Below the pieces are notes generated by a model. It had not been told where the DNA came from. It made no database searches and saw nothing but the letters and a program-made list of their open reading frames with translations. A stretch of 64,000 nt of DNA from Luteibacter sp. dw_328 (GTDB lineage: Bacteria; Pseudomonadota; Gammaproteobacteria; Xanthomonadales; Rhodanobacteraceae). Below are positions 45,771 to 54,310 of this stretch, piece after piece. The position numbers and the translations under genes were made by a program. Location: the NCBI RefSeq assembly GCF_018449605.1, contig NZ_JAAVUW010000004.1, positions 248,001-312,000 of the forward strand, given 5' to 3'. Position 1 is the first letter of the stretch. Every line of letters begins with the position of its first letter.

Positions 45771-46745
45771 ATGTCCCCACTCATCGACCGTCACGGACGT
45801 ACCAAGCGCAAGCTGCGGATATCGCTCACCGATCGCTGCAATTTCCGCTGTACGTACTGCATGCCCGAGCATCCCGATTGGCTGCCGAAAGCCAGCCTGC
45901 TGGCGCGCGACGAAGTCGTCCGCCTGGCGGGCCTGTTCGTGGATCACGGCATCGACCAGATCCGCCTGACCGGCGGCGAACCGCTGTTGCGTCGCGACGT
46001 GCTGGAATGCGTGCACGAGATCGACGCCCTGCGCGAGCGCGGCCTCCGTCGCCTGTCGATGACCACCAACGCGTCTCGCATGGCGCCGAAGGCCCGGGAA
46101 CTGGTCATGGCGGGCGTGGACGATTTCAACGTCAGCCTCGACGCGGTCGATCCGGAAACGTTCCGCCGCCTCACCCTGCGCGAAATCGCCCCGGTGCTCG
46201 ATGGTATCGATGCACTGGTCGCCGCGGGAGCCAACGTCAAGCTCAATGCCGTCGTCATCCGTGGCGACAACGAGAAGGACATCGTACCGCTGCTGGAATG
46301 GGCCATGGACAGGAAGCTTCCTCTTCGTTACATCGAATACATGCCGCTCGACGCGCCCGGTCACTGGAAGCGCGACGCCGTGGTTTCCGAGGCCGAGATG
46401 CTGGCTGCGATCCGCGAGCGCCACGAAGTGGCCACGCAGCCGCGCGGACACGATCCCGCCACGCCTTACCTCGTCGACGGACATTACCCGCTCGGCATCA
46501 TCTCGACCGTGTCGAATCCGTTCTGCTCAACCTGCGACCGACTCCGGATCACGGCGACGGGCGAACTGTTCACCTGCCTGTTCTCGCCGGTCGGTACGCC
46601 GCTCGGCGCGCGCATGCGCGAGGGCATCGCCGACGATGTACTCGCCGAGCAGGTGCGTCGGGCGGTCTGGCTCAAGGACGCGGGATACGCGTCCCGGCCG
46701 GGTCCGGTGGACAGGCCATTGACCATGCATGCGATGGGTGGATGA
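45771..46745 (+). CDS. moaA: GTP 3',8-cyclase MoaA
   Basis: 324 residues, radical SAM enzyme. N-terminal cluster CNFRCTYC (Cys23, 27, 30) and C-terminal cluster FCSTCDRLRITATGELFTC that binds GTP; ends in AMGG rather than the usual GG pair exactly, but the double Gly tail is present. With MoaC it converts GTP to cyclic pyranopterin monophosphate, the first step of molybdopterin synthesis. First gene of a five-gene operon with overlapping or abutting ends; ATGA overlap with moaD. Confidence 0.96.
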   Translation: MSPLIDRHGRTKRKLRISLTDRCNFRCTYCMPEHPDWLPKASLLARDEVVRLAGLFVDHGIDQIRLTGGEPLLRRDVLECVHEIDALRERGLRRLSMTTNASRMAPKARELVMAGVDDFNVSLDAVDPETFRRLTLREIAPVLDGIDALVAAGANVKLNAVVIRGDNEKDIVPLLEWAMDRKLPLRYIEYMPLDAPGHWKRDAVVSEAEMLAAIRERHEVATQPRGHDPATPYLVDGHYPLGIISTVSNPFCSTCDRLRITATGELFTCLFSPVGTPLGARMREGIADDVLAEQVRRAVWLKDAGYASRPGPVDRPLTMHAMGG

Positions 46746-46993
46746 AAACCCTTACTTTCGAACTTTTTGCCAATCTCGAACGCCTGGCGGGTGCGAGCAC
46801 GTGCCAGGTGGAAGCGCGCGACGACGTACTTACCGTGGCCGACGCACTGGCCCTGCTGGCAAGCGAACGCCCCGAGCTGGCGTCCGCGCTCGATCGTTGC
46901 GCCTGCGTCTCGGGAGACAGCATCGTGCGTCGCGCGGACCCCGTGCCGGCCGATGGACGCATTGCGCTACTGCCACCCGTGGCGGGAGGTTGA
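46742..46993 (+). CDS. moaD: Molybdopterin synthase small subunit MoaD
   Basis: 83 residues, ubiquitin-like fold, starting MKTLTFELFANLERLAG and ending PPVAGG. The C-terminal Gly-Gly is adenylated by MoeB and thiocarboxylated to donate sulfur. The start overlaps the moaA stop (ATGA) and the stop is followed after two bases by moaE, whose ribosome binding site (GGGAGG) lies in the moaD end. No moeB gene is present in the window. Length normal. Confidence 0.93.
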   Translation: MKTLTFELFANLERLAGASTCQVEARDDVLTVADALALLASERPELASALDRCACVSGDSIVRRADPVPADGRIALLPPVAGG

Positions 46994-46995
46994 AC

Positions 46996-47481
46996 ATGGA
47001 ACGTACGGTGCTTTCCCACGATGCGGTGACCGTGGAGCCCCTGCTTGAACTGGATGCCCACCCGGAGTGCGGCGGCCTGGCGCTGTTCGTCGGCACGGTG
47101 CGCGATCACCACGAAGGGCGTTCGGTGCGGCATCTGAAATACACCGCCCATGAACCGCTCGCGGCGAAGATCATTCGCGAGGTGGAGGCGGCGACGCGCG
47201 AGAAGTATGGCGTGCCCTACGTGCGCGTCGTGCATCGCCTCGGCGATCTGTCGATCGGCGATATCGCGATCGTCTGCGTGGTTCGCGCCCCACACCGGGC
47301 GGAAGCCTTCGACGCCTGCCGCTATGCCGTCGATGCCGTGAAGCACGGCGCGCCAATCTGGAAAGAAGAATTCTATACCGACGGCAGCAGCGCCTTCGTC
47401 GAAGGATGTTGCATTCGCGACGACCTCGACGAGACGCCGCCGCCGTCGCATCGCCACCACTCGCATACGAGCCACGGATGA
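46996..47481 (+). CDS. moaE: Molybdopterin synthase catalytic subunit MoaE
   Basis: 161 residues. FVGTVRDHHEGRSVRHLKYTAHEPLA and RVVHRLGDLSIGDIAIVCVVRAPHR are characteristic, as is the active-site lysine region KHGAPIWKEEFYTDG (about 115-130). With MoaD it inserts two sulfurs into cyclic pyranopterin monophosphate to make molybdopterin. The last 15 residues are His/Ser-rich (PPPSHRHHSHTSHG), unusual for MoaE; this end overlaps the next start. The start at 46996 follows a GGGAGGT site. Confidence 0.95.
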   Translation: MERTVLSHDAVTVEPLLELDAHPECGGLALFVGTVRDHHEGRSVRHLKYTAHEPLAAKIIREVEAATREKYGVPYVRVVHRLGDLSIGDIAIVCVVRAPHRAEAFDACRYAVDAVKHGAPIWKEEFYTDGSSAFVEGCCIRDDLDETPPPSHRHHSHTSHG

Positions 47482-48416
47482 AAGACGTCAGCCAGAAGCC
47501 GGATTCCCTTCGTGTTGCCCGCGCCACCGCCACCCTGCACGCGCCTGCCCACTGCATCGAGCTGCTACGCAGCGGAGATACCGAGAAAGGCGATCCACTG
47601 AAGACGGCGCGCGTCGCTGGCATCCTTGCGGCCAAGCGAACGGATGAACTCATTCCGCTGTGCCACCCCTTGCCGATCCACCGCGCCGAGGTTACCTATG
47701 AACTGTCCGACGCATCGGTGCGGGTCATGGCCGAGGTGCAGACGATCGGACCCACGGGTGTCGAGATGGAAGCGTTGACGGCGGCCAGCCTTGCCGCGCT
47801 CACGCTCTACGACATGCTCAAGCCGTACTGCGAGCCGGACGAATTGCACATCGAAGACTGTCGCCTGGAGCGAAAGACCGGCGGCAAGTCACACTTCAAG
47901 CGGACGTTGTCGGTGGCGCGCAGCGCTGCGGTCGTGGTCCTGTCCGACACCGTGGCCAGTGGGGCAAAGCCCGACACCGCGGGAGCCTGGGTGCGTGACG
48001 CCCTCGTCGCGGCCAACTTCGGCCCTGTGGAGTACGCCGTGATCCCCGACGACGCGGCCATACTGGGTGACCTTCTCGGTTCCCTCATCGCTGCCGATAC
48101 GGCCATGATCATCACCGTGGGCGGGACGGGCCTCGGGCCACACGACATCACCGTCGATACCGTCAAGCCGATGCTCGATGTCGAGATCCCCGGCATCATG
48201 GAAACCGCGCGCGCCTTCGGTCAGCAGCGCATGCCGTTCGCCATGCTGTCGCGTGGCGTGGCCGGCTACGTCCGCGACAGCCTGATCCTTACCTTTCCGG
48301 GTAGTCGCGGTGGCGCCAGTGAGTCGCTCTCGGCCACGTTGCCCGGGCTCATCCATCTGCTGGAAACCGGCCGTGCCGGCGGGCAACATCCGGGCGGTTA
48401 CGGCGAGGCGCACTGA
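47478..48416 (+). CDS. Bifunctional MoaC-MoaB fusion (cPMP synthase / molybdopterin adenylyltransferase)
   Basis: 312 residues. Residues about 1-155 are MoaC (ELIPLCHPLPI, GVEMEALTAASLAALTLYDMLKP, and the catalytic DCRLERKTGGKSHFKR); residues about 157-312 are MoaB/MogA (TVGGTGLGPHDITVDTVKP). One chain thus performs cPMP formation after MoaA and the later adenylation of molybdopterin before MoeA. Start at 47478 overlaps the moaE stop (ATGA). Fusions of this kind are annotated in some bacteria (MoaCB); E. coli has separate genes. Confidence 0.93.
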   Translation: MKDVSQKPDSLRVARATATLHAPAHCIELLRSGDTEKGDPLKTARVAGILAAKRTDELIPLCHPLPIHRAEVTYELSDASVRVMAEVQTIGPTGVEMEALTAASLAALTLYDMLKPYCEPDELHIEDCRLERKTGGKSHFKRTLSVARSAAVVVLSDTVASGAKPDTAGAWVRDALVAANFGPVEYAVIPDDAAILGDLLGSLIAADTAMIITVGGTGLGPHDITVDTVKPMLDVEIPGIMETARAFGQQRMPFAMLSRGVAGYVRDSLILTFPGSRGGASESLSATLPGLIHLLETGRAGGQHPGGYGEAH

Positions 48417-49607
48417 GTGGCCTTGCTGCCGATCACGGAAACGTTCGAACTCTATCGGCAGTGGGTAGGCCGCTTGCCGACGCATCGCCTGCCTGTGGAA
48501 CTCGCCCTCGGTGCGGTGCTGGCCGAAGCGGCCACGGCGCGCATCGCGTTGCCACGTTTCACCCAGAGCGCGGTCGATGGCTACGCCCTCCTTGCCAGCG
48601 ATGGGCAGATGCAAAGGACGCTGATCGGGACGGCAGCGGCCGGCGATCCTGCCAACGTCATCGTCGGATCGGGGCAGGCCGTTCGGATCCTCACCGGCGG
48701 CGTTGTCCCCGAAGGGGCGGATGCCGTGGCGCGCCAGGAAATCGTCGAACGCACGGGCAACGGCATCGTGCTTACCGAGGCGGTGCGAAAGGGTGAAGCC
48801 ATCCGTTACGAAGGCGAGGAACTCGCGGCCGGCAGCATCATCGCGAACGCCGGGCAGCGAGTGACGGCCGGTCTCGTCGCGGCCTTCGCCATGGCGGGTA
48901 TTGAAAGTGTCGAGGTTTACCGCCGCCCCCGGGTCGCGGTTCTCGTTACTGGCGATGAAGTCGTGCGCGCGGGTGAGCCCCTGGCGCCCGGCATGGTCTA
49001 CGACGCCAACGGGCCGCTGCTTCGCGCGTGGTTCGTCGAAAACGGCTATGGCGAGCCGGTGGTGGCCTATGTACGCGACGACGAGATGGCGCTTGAAGAA
49101 GCCCTGAGCGCGGCGCTCGACAGTGCCGACCTCATTGTGACCAGCGGTGGCGTCTCCGTCGGCGATCGCGACTTCGTGCCGGCGGTTGCCGATCATCTCG
49201 GCGTGCGCAAGGTGTTCTGGAAGGTGGCGCAGAAGCCCGGAAAACCGCTGTGGTTCGGCATGCGCGAGGGCAAGGTGTTGCTCGGCATGCCGGGCAACCC
49301 GGCCGCCGTGCTGGTGTGTCTGGCCGTCCATGCGCGTGCCGTGCTTGGTCACCTTGAAGGTGAGACGGCGGATCAGCCCAAATGGCGCCGGGGTGTCCTC
49401 GGTGCGCCCGTCGACGCGGATGCGGAGCGCGACCGACTGGTACGGATGCGGCTACGGAACGAGGACGGCGTCGTCATGCTGCAGGCGCTGCCCCATCAGG
49501 ACTCGCACATGCTGAGCAACCTTGCCTCGGCGCATGCGCTGGTCTGGCTACCCTCTCGCGCGGAGGCTTTCGCCCCCGGCGAGCGGGTCTCGTGGATCCC
49601 GATCTGA
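48417..49607 (+). CDS. moeA: Molybdopterin molybdenumtransferase MoeA
   Basis: 396 residues from a GTG that directly follows the moaC/moaB stop (TGAGTG). Motifs: GGVVPEGADAVARQE, VTGDEVVRAGEPLAPGMVYDANGP, TSGGVSVGDRDF and GMPGNPAAV (normally GLPGNP). MoeA inserts molybdate into adenylated molybdopterin to give active cofactor. Last gene of the operon; it converges on a small secreted-protein gene with four bases between the stops. Confidence 0.95.
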   Translation: MALLPITETFELYRQWVGRLPTHRLPVELALGAVLAEAATARIALPRFTQSAVDGYALLASDGQMQRTLIGTAAAGDPANVIVGSGQAVRILTGGVVPEGADAVARQEIVERTGNGIVLTEAVRKGEAIRYEGEELAAGSIIANAGQRVTAGLVAAFAMAGIESVEVYRRPRVAVLVTGDEVVRAGEPLAPGMVYDANGPLLRAWFVENGYGEPVVAYVRDDEMALEEALSAALDSADLIVTSGGVSVGDRDFVPAVADHLGVRKVFWKVAQKPGKPLWFGMREGKVLLGMPGNPAAVLVCLAVHARAVLGHLEGETADQPKWRRGVLGAPVDADAERDRLVRMRLRNEDGVVMLQALPHQDSHMLSNLASAHALVWLPSRAEAFAPGERVSWIPI

Positions 49608-49611
49608 CCTC

Positions 49612-49977
49612 TTACCAGGCCTTCACGTCGGTCACGACCACGGTGTAGTCCGACATATCCGCCGAGTAGCGAAAGAGACGGCCGAGGTCGAAATCGACGC
49701 TCTTGCCCGGCTCGATGTTGGAGGTACCGGCCGGCCAGCCCTGCTTGCTGGCGATGACCTTGCCGGTCGAATCCTTGGCGTCGATGCGAATCTGCGCTGC
49801 GGCGGCCTCGGGGCACTTGTTGACGAGGTTGCCCTTCATGCTGAAGCGCGGCTGGCCCGAGCCCTGCTGCACCTTCACGGCGAAGCCGTCGATGGTGAAA
49901 TCCTTGGCGGCGCAGGCGGCCTGGGCGGACAGCGGAGCGGCGAGAAACAGCGCGGCGGCGATGGCGATCTTCTTCAT
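49612..49977 (-). CDS. Small secreted protein of unknown function
   Basis: 121 residues. Signal peptide MKKIAIAAALFLAAPLSAQA (cut near 20), then a mature domain with two cysteines (ACAAKDF, NKCPEA), probably disulfide-bonded, and a beta-rich pattern (FTIDGFAVKVQQ, FSMKGNLVNKC, QIRIDAKDSTGKVIASKQG, YTVVVTDVKAW) resembling a small immunoglobulin-like or FxLYD-type domain. Start ATG at 49977 with AGGT nearby. No family recognised. It stands between the moa operon and the rnhB-lpx cluster. Confidence 0.75.
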   Translation of the reverse strand: MKKIAIAAALFLAAPLSAQAACAAKDFTIDGFAVKVQQGSGQPRFSMKGNLVNKCPEAAAAQIRIDAKDSTGKVIASKQGWPAGTSNIEPGKSVDFDLGRLFRYSADMSDYTVVVTDVKAW

Positions 49978-50083
49978 GGGTGTTACCTGTCGTCGATAGG
50001 GAAAGGCTCGCACTTGGTGAGGGCGCGTAACCTTCGTATCGGCAGGTTCAATGTCGACTTTAGGCCGGATTTGTCCCGGGGGC

Positions 50084-50731
50084 TCAGACGGCCGGGGCGA
50101 ACAGGTCGCCGATGACGTCGCTCTCGGGCTCGAACCATCGCCTGACTGGCGCAAAGCTCCGCCGGTGGGCGGCGCAAGGGCCGAGCCGGCCCAGGGCATC
50201 CAGATGCTCTGGAACGCCGTAGCCCTTGTGCCTGGCGAACCCGTAGCCCGGGTGCTCGGCATCGAGGGCACGCATGTGACGGTCGCGGCTGACCTTGGCG
50301 AGGATCGAGGCGGCACTGATCGCCGGCTCGGTGGCGTCGCCGCCAATGACGGCGCGGCCCTCGCAGGGCAGCGTGCGCGGCAGGCGATTGCCGTCGATCA
50401 GGGCCATTTGGGGCGCCAGGGAAAGCCCCATCAACGAACGGGTCATGCCCACCATCGTCGCCTGGAAGATGTTTATCCGGTCGATTTCCTCGCGCTCGAC
50501 AAAGATCACGGTCCAGGCCAGCGCGCGCTCGACGATACGGCCGTAAAGCTTCTCGCGTACGTCCTCGGCAAGCTGTTTGGAGTCGTTGAGGCCGCGGATC
50601 GGCCGGATCGGGTCGAGGATGACGGCGGCGACGACCACGGGTCCGGCGAGCGGGCCGCGACCGGCCTCGTCCACGCCGGCGACGATGAGGTCTCGGCTGA
50701 GCTGGCTGCTGACATTGCGCTTGCGGGGCAT
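50084..50731 (-). CDS. rnhB: Ribonuclease HII
   Basis: 215 residues. [23 protein letters not shown] at about 17-40 holds the DEAGRG metal site of RNase [15 protein letters not shown] and [13 protein letters not shown] follow. It removes ribonucleotides and RNA from RNA:DNA hybrids. Starts ten bases after the lpxB stop, at the end of the envelope operon, the usual position between lpxB and dnaE in gammaproteobacteria; dnaE is not present here. Confidence 0.95.
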   Translation of the reverse strand: MPRKRNVSSQLSRDLIVAGVDEAGRGPLAGPVVVAAVILDPIRPIRGLNDSKQLAEDVREKLYGRIVERALAWTVIFVEREEIDRINIFQATMVGMTRSLMGLSLAPQMALIDGNRLPRTLPCEGRAVIGGDATEPAISAASILAKVSRDRHMRALDAEHPGYGFARHKGYGVPEHLDALGRLGPCAAHRRSFAPVRRWFEPESDVIGDLFAPAV

Positions 50732-50740
50732 GGGCGCAGC

Positions 50741-51967
50741 CTAGGCCTGACGCCCGGCGGCCGGCAAGGCGGTGGGGGACATCAGTTCGGCAATGGCGTC
50801 AGCGGCGTGGTCAGCCGCGCGGCCCTCGAGGCCGCCGCGCAGCTCCTGGTGCAGGTACTCGAACGCGGCCACCACGGCACCGCGGCGCTCGCTGTCACCC
50901 AGTAGCGCCAGGGTGGCATCGGCCAGATTTTCCGTTGTGCAGTCGTCCTGCATGAATTCGGGGACGAGCAGGCGCCGGCCCAACCCGCAGGCACGGGCCA
51001 GGATGTTCGGCAGGCTGTAGACGTCGGTCTTGAGCATGCGCAGCGCCTTGGCGATGCGATAGCTGGTGGGCGAGACGCGGTAGCCGACGACCATCGGCCG
51101 CTTGGCCAGCATGGCTTCGAGGGTCGCCGTGCCCGAGGCGAGCAGAACGACATCGGCGGCGAGCATGACCTCGTGGGCGTGGCCATCGATCAGCAGGGGG
51201 GGTGTGCCCGGGAAGTCCGCCAGCAGGGCTTTTAGTCGCGCATGAACGCGCTCGTTCGCGGCAGGCACCACGATACGCAGGCCCGGCATCGCCATGGCAA
51301 CGCGCTTGGCCGCCGCGATGAAGATGGCGCCGACACGTTCGATTTCGCTCGGCCGGCTACCGGGTAGTACGGCAAGGACCGGTGCATCCTGTGGCAGGCC
51401 GAGCGCGTCACGAGGCGCGGCCCGGTCGGATACCATCGGGAAACGATCGGCGAGGGGGTGACCGACGAAGCGCGCGTCGATGCCGTGCTTCGCGTAGATC
51501 GGCGGCTCCATGGGGAACAGGCAGAGCACGCGATCGGCGGACTGGCCAATCTTCTCCGCGCGCTTCTCGCGCCACGCCCATACGGATGGACTGACATAGT
51601 GGATCGTGTGCAAGCCGGCAGCCTTGAGCTTGCGCTCAACGCCGAGGTTGAAGTCGGGTGCATCGATACCGACGGTGATGTCGGGGTGCGCTGCCAGAAG
51701 CTTGCGAAGAAGCGCCTTGCGCAGGCGCAGCAGGCGCGGGAGGTGCTTGACCACTTCGGCAAAGCCCATGACGGACAGTTCGCGGATGTCGAACCAGGAC
51801 TCGAAGCCACGCGCCGTCATGCGCGGTCCGCCAATGCCCACGAAGCGCGCGGCGGGAAATCGCTCGCGCAGGGCGTCGATGAGGTCCGCGCCGAGTTGGT
51901 CGCCGGAATCCTCGCCAGCGATCAGGGCGATCGTCGGCAGGGCAGGGGAAGGCGGGATCGGCTGCAT
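50741..51967 (-). CDS. lpxB: Lipid-A-disaccharide synthase
   Basis: 408 residues, GT19 family: LIAGEDSGDQLGADLI at the N-terminus, VGIDAPDFNLGVERKLKAAGLHTIHYVSPSVWAWREKR in the middle, and PGSRPSEIER before the C-terminal half. It condenses UDP-2,3-diacylglucosamine with lipid X to form the lipid A disaccharide. Start at 51967, four bases after the lpxA stop; the in-frame opening further upstream lies inside lpxA. Confidence 0.96.
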   Translation of the reverse strand: MQPIPPSPALPTIALIAGEDSGDQLGADLIDALRERFPAARFVGIGGPRMTARGFESWFDIRELSVMGFAEVVKHLPRLLRLRKALLRKLLAAHPDITVGIDAPDFNLGVERKLKAAGLHTIHYVSPSVWAWREKRAEKIGQSADRVLCLFPMEPPIYAKHGIDARFVGHPLADRFPMVSDRAAPRDALGLPQDAPVLAVLPGSRPSEIERVGAIFIAAAKRVAMAMPGLRIVVPAANERVHARLKALLADFPGTPPLLIDGHAHEVMLAADVVLLASGTATLEAMLAKRPMVVGYRVSPTSYRIAKALRMLKTDVYSLPNILARACGLGRRLLVPEFMQDDCTTENLADATLALLGDSERRGAVVAAFEYLHQELRGGLEGRAADHAADAIAELMSPTALPAAGRQA

Positions 51968-51971
51968 GACG

Positions 51972-52745
51972 TCAGCGGGCGAGCGCGCGCTCGCTGCGGT
52001 CGAGGAACTCGAGCATCTGGCGCACATCCTCGCTGGTCTCCGCCTGCGCGAGCAGCTGTTCGCGGGCCTCGGCCAGCGGCAGGCCGCCCATGTACAGCGT
52101 GCGGTAGGCCCGCTTGATGGCAGCGATGCGGGCGGTGTCGAATCCGCGGCGCTTCAGCCCTTCGCTGTTGATGCCGCGCGGACGACCGCGCGTTTCGTTC
52201 GCCATCATCACGAACGGCGGTACATCGGAGCCGACCAGGCAGCCCATGCCGATGAAAGCGTGAGCGCCGACCTTGCAGAACTGATGCACGCCGGAATAGC
52301 CCGACATGATCGTCCAGTCGCCGATCTCGGCATGACCGGCGAGTGCGGAGTAGTTCGAGAAAACCACGTTGTTGCCGACCTGGCAGTCGTGTGCGATGTG
52401 CACGTAGGCGAGCAGCCAGTTGTCGTTACCGATGCGCGTGACGCCACCGCCGTCGCCCGTACCGCGATTGATCGTGACGAACTCGCGGATGAGGTTGCGG
52501 TCGCCGATGACGACTTCGGTGCGTTCACCTTGCCATTTCTTGTCCTGCGGCGGACCACCGATGGAGGCGAACTGAGAGATGCGGTTGTCGCGGCCGATGG
52601 TGGTCGGCCCTTCGATCACCACGTGCGGACCGACAGTCGTGCCTTCGCCAATGACAACGTCGGCACCGATGACGCTGAACGCCCCGATGCTGACGTTGTC
52701 CGCGATGCGCGCGGATGGATCGATCTGCGCGGTGGGGTGGATCAT
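51972..52745 (-). CDS. lpxA: UDP-N-acetylglucosamine acyltransferase
   Basis: 257 residues with a left-handed beta-helix of hexapeptide repeats ([45 protein letters not shown]) and the catalytic His in [14 protein letters not shown] (about 120-130). C-terminal helices form the trimer interface. It is the first enzyme of lipid A synthesis and adds a 3-hydroxyacyl chain to UDP-GlcNAc. Start overlaps the fabZ stop (ATGA). Confidence 0.96.
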   Translation of the reverse strand: MIHPTAQIDPSARIADNVSIGAFSVIGADVVIGEGTTVGPHVVIEGPTTIGRDNRISQFASIGGPPQDKKWQGERTEVVIGDRNLIREFVTINRGTGDGGGVTRIGNDNWLLAYVHIAHDCQVGNNVVFSNYSALAGHAEIGDWTIMSGYSGVHQFCKVGAHAFIGMGCLVGSDVPPFVMMANETRGRPRGINSEGLKRRGFDTARIAAIKRAYRTLYMGGLPLAEAREQLLAQAETSEDVRQMLEFLDRSERALAR

Positions 52746-53215
52746 TTATCGCTCCTGGCGGCGCACATGAGCTCGCAGGACGCGACCGTCTTGCCATCGA
52801 CCAGAGCCCTGGCCTCGAACAGGCCCATGCCACGAAGGAGACGCTTGAGCGATACCTCCAGGCGGAGCTGGTCGCCCGGCGCGACGACGGCCGAGAAGCG
52901 GGCGTTGTCGACCTTCACCAGATAGAACAGCGGGCTGCCGCCCTGGCCTTCGATCTGGCTGGTGAGCTGGGTAAGAAGGCCGGCGGTCTGCGCCATGGCT
53001 TCGACGATCAGCACGCCCGGCATGACCGGGTGGCCCGGGAAGTGGCCCTGGAAGAAGGGTTCGTTGATCGTGACGTTCTTGATCGCTGCGATGCTCTTGC
53101 CCGGATCGAGTTCGATCACCCGGTCTACCAGCAGGAACGGGTAGCGGTGCGGCAGCAGCCGCTGGATTTGCTCCACATCCACCGGCAGCTTCACGGCAGC
53201 ATTCGTATCGGTCAT
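52742..53215 (-). CDS. fabZ: 3-hydroxyacyl-ACP dehydratase FabZ
   Basis: 157 residues, hot-dog fold. [21 protein letters not shown] and the active-site segment [23 protein letters not shown] (His and Glu catalytic). It dehydrates 3-hydroxyacyl-ACP in fatty acid elongation, competing with LpxA and LpxD for the same substrate pool, hence its place between them. ATGA overlaps with lpxD and lpxA. Start at 53215; the longer reading starts inside lpxD. Confidence 0.96.
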   Translation of the reverse strand: MTDTNAAVKLPVDVEQIQRLLPHRYPFLLVDRVIELDPGKSIAAIKNVTINEPFFQGHFPGHPVMPGVLIVEAMAQTAGLLTQLTSQIEGQGGSPLFYLVKVDNARFSAVVAPGDQLRLEVSLKRLLRGMGLFEARALVDGKTVASCELMCAARSDK

Positions 53216-54240
53216 TGCCCTTTTTCCTTTTCCAGCGCCGACAGACGGCGCGCGTACTCGTCGAGATGTTTGAAGCGTGCCGCATTGCGCCGCCACTGGC
53301 GGTTGTCCTGCAGCGGTGTGCCGGATGAATATTCGCCCGGTTCCCTGATCGATGCGGTGACCAGGCTTTTCGCCGTGATGGTAACCCGGTCGGCCAGTTC
53401 GAGGTGGCCGAGGACCCCGGCGTTGCCACCGATGAGGCAGTAGCGACCGATTTTCGCGCTACCGGCGACGGCGGAGCAGCCCGCCATGGCCGTATGGGCG
53501 CCGATGTGCACGTTGTGCGCAATCTGGATCTGGTTGTCGAGGCGGACATCCTCCTCGAGCACGGTATCGTCGAGCGCACCGCGGTCGATGGTGGTGTTGG
53601 CGCCGATTTCGCAATCGTCGCCGATGCGCACGCCACCCAGCTGGGGCAGTTTCACCCAATGGTCGCGGTCGAAGGCCAGGCCGAAGCCGTCGGAGCCGAT
53701 GACGGCGCCCGGGTGAACCAGTACTCGCTTGCCGAGCGTGACACGGATGACCAGGGTCACCCGGCCCACCAGTCGCGAGTTTGCACCGACCACGCACCCC
53801 GGCCCGATGGCGCAATGAGGTCCAAGGATGGCGCCTTCCTCGATCACGGCACCTTCGTCCACGACGCAGCACGGGCCGACGCTGGCCGTGGGGTGCACGC
53901 GCGCGGACGGTGAAACGACGGCGCTGGGATGGATGCCACGCGGTGCGGCGGCGACACGCTCGAACAGTGCGGCGATTTTCGCGTAGGCGACGTAGGGATC
54001 CTTCGCGACGAGTGCCGCACCCTTGCGCAGGGCAAGAGCCTCCTCGGTGAGCACGACGATGCCGGCCTGTGATTCGGCCAGTTGCGAGGTGTACTTCGGA
54101 TTCGACAGGAAAGTGAACTGAGATGCGGTGGCTGCGGACAAGGTGCCGACGCCATCCACGACCGTGGCGGGATCGCCGTGGGCTTCGAGGCCGAAACGTT
54201 CAGCCAGCTCGGCCAGGGTGTATTGCGGATTTCCGCTCAC
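53212..54240 (-). CDS. lpxD: UDP-3-O-(3-hydroxyacyl)glucosamine N-acyltransferase
   Basis: 342 residues: N-terminal uridine-binding domain (YTLAELAERFGLEAHGDP ... FLSNPKYTSQL), hexapeptide beta-helix (about 105-290) with catalytic His in the HNVHIGAHTAMAGCSAVAG region, and a C-terminal helix. I prefer a GTG start at 54240 because GGAG stands six bases upstream. The alternative ATG at 54252 sits directly behind the T run of the bamA terminator and has no ribosome binding site. Third step of lipid A synthesis. No skp gene lies between bamA and lpxD. Confidence 0.93.
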   Translation of the reverse strand: MSGNPQYTLAELAERFGLEAHGDPATVVDGVGTLSAATASQFTFLSNPKYTSQLAESQAGIVVLTEEALALRKGAALVAKDPYVAYAKIAALFERVAAAPRGIHPSAVVSPSARVHPTASVGPCCVVDEGAVIEEGAILGPHCAIGPGCVVGANSRLVGRVTLVIRVTLGKRVLVHPGAVIGSDGFGLAFDRDHWVKLPQLGGVRIGDDCEIGANTTIDRGALDDTVLEEDVRLDNQIQIAHNVHIGAHTAMAGCSAVAGSAKIGRYCLIGGNAGVLGHLELADRVTITAKSLVTASIREPGEYSSGTPLQDNRQWRRNAARFKHLDEYARRLSALEKEKGQ

Positions 54241-54252
54241 GGGGCACTCCAT

Positions 54253-54287
54253 AAAAAAGGGGTGGTGGGCCGGAGCCGCACCACCCC
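54253..54287 (-). terminator. Rho-independent terminator between bamA and lpxD
   Basis: Perfect 9-bp stem GGGGTGGTG (54259-54267) and CACCACCCC (54279-54287), 11-base loop, followed on the minus strand by six T (54253-54258). It starts 23 bases after the bamA stop and ends 12 bases before the chosen lpxD start. It implies that lpxD-fabZ-lpxA-lpxB-rnhB receives only readthrough from bamA or has another promoter inside bamA. Confidence 0.88.
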
Positions 54288-54310
54288 TCGATTCTAGCGA
54301 CTTGTAAGCC

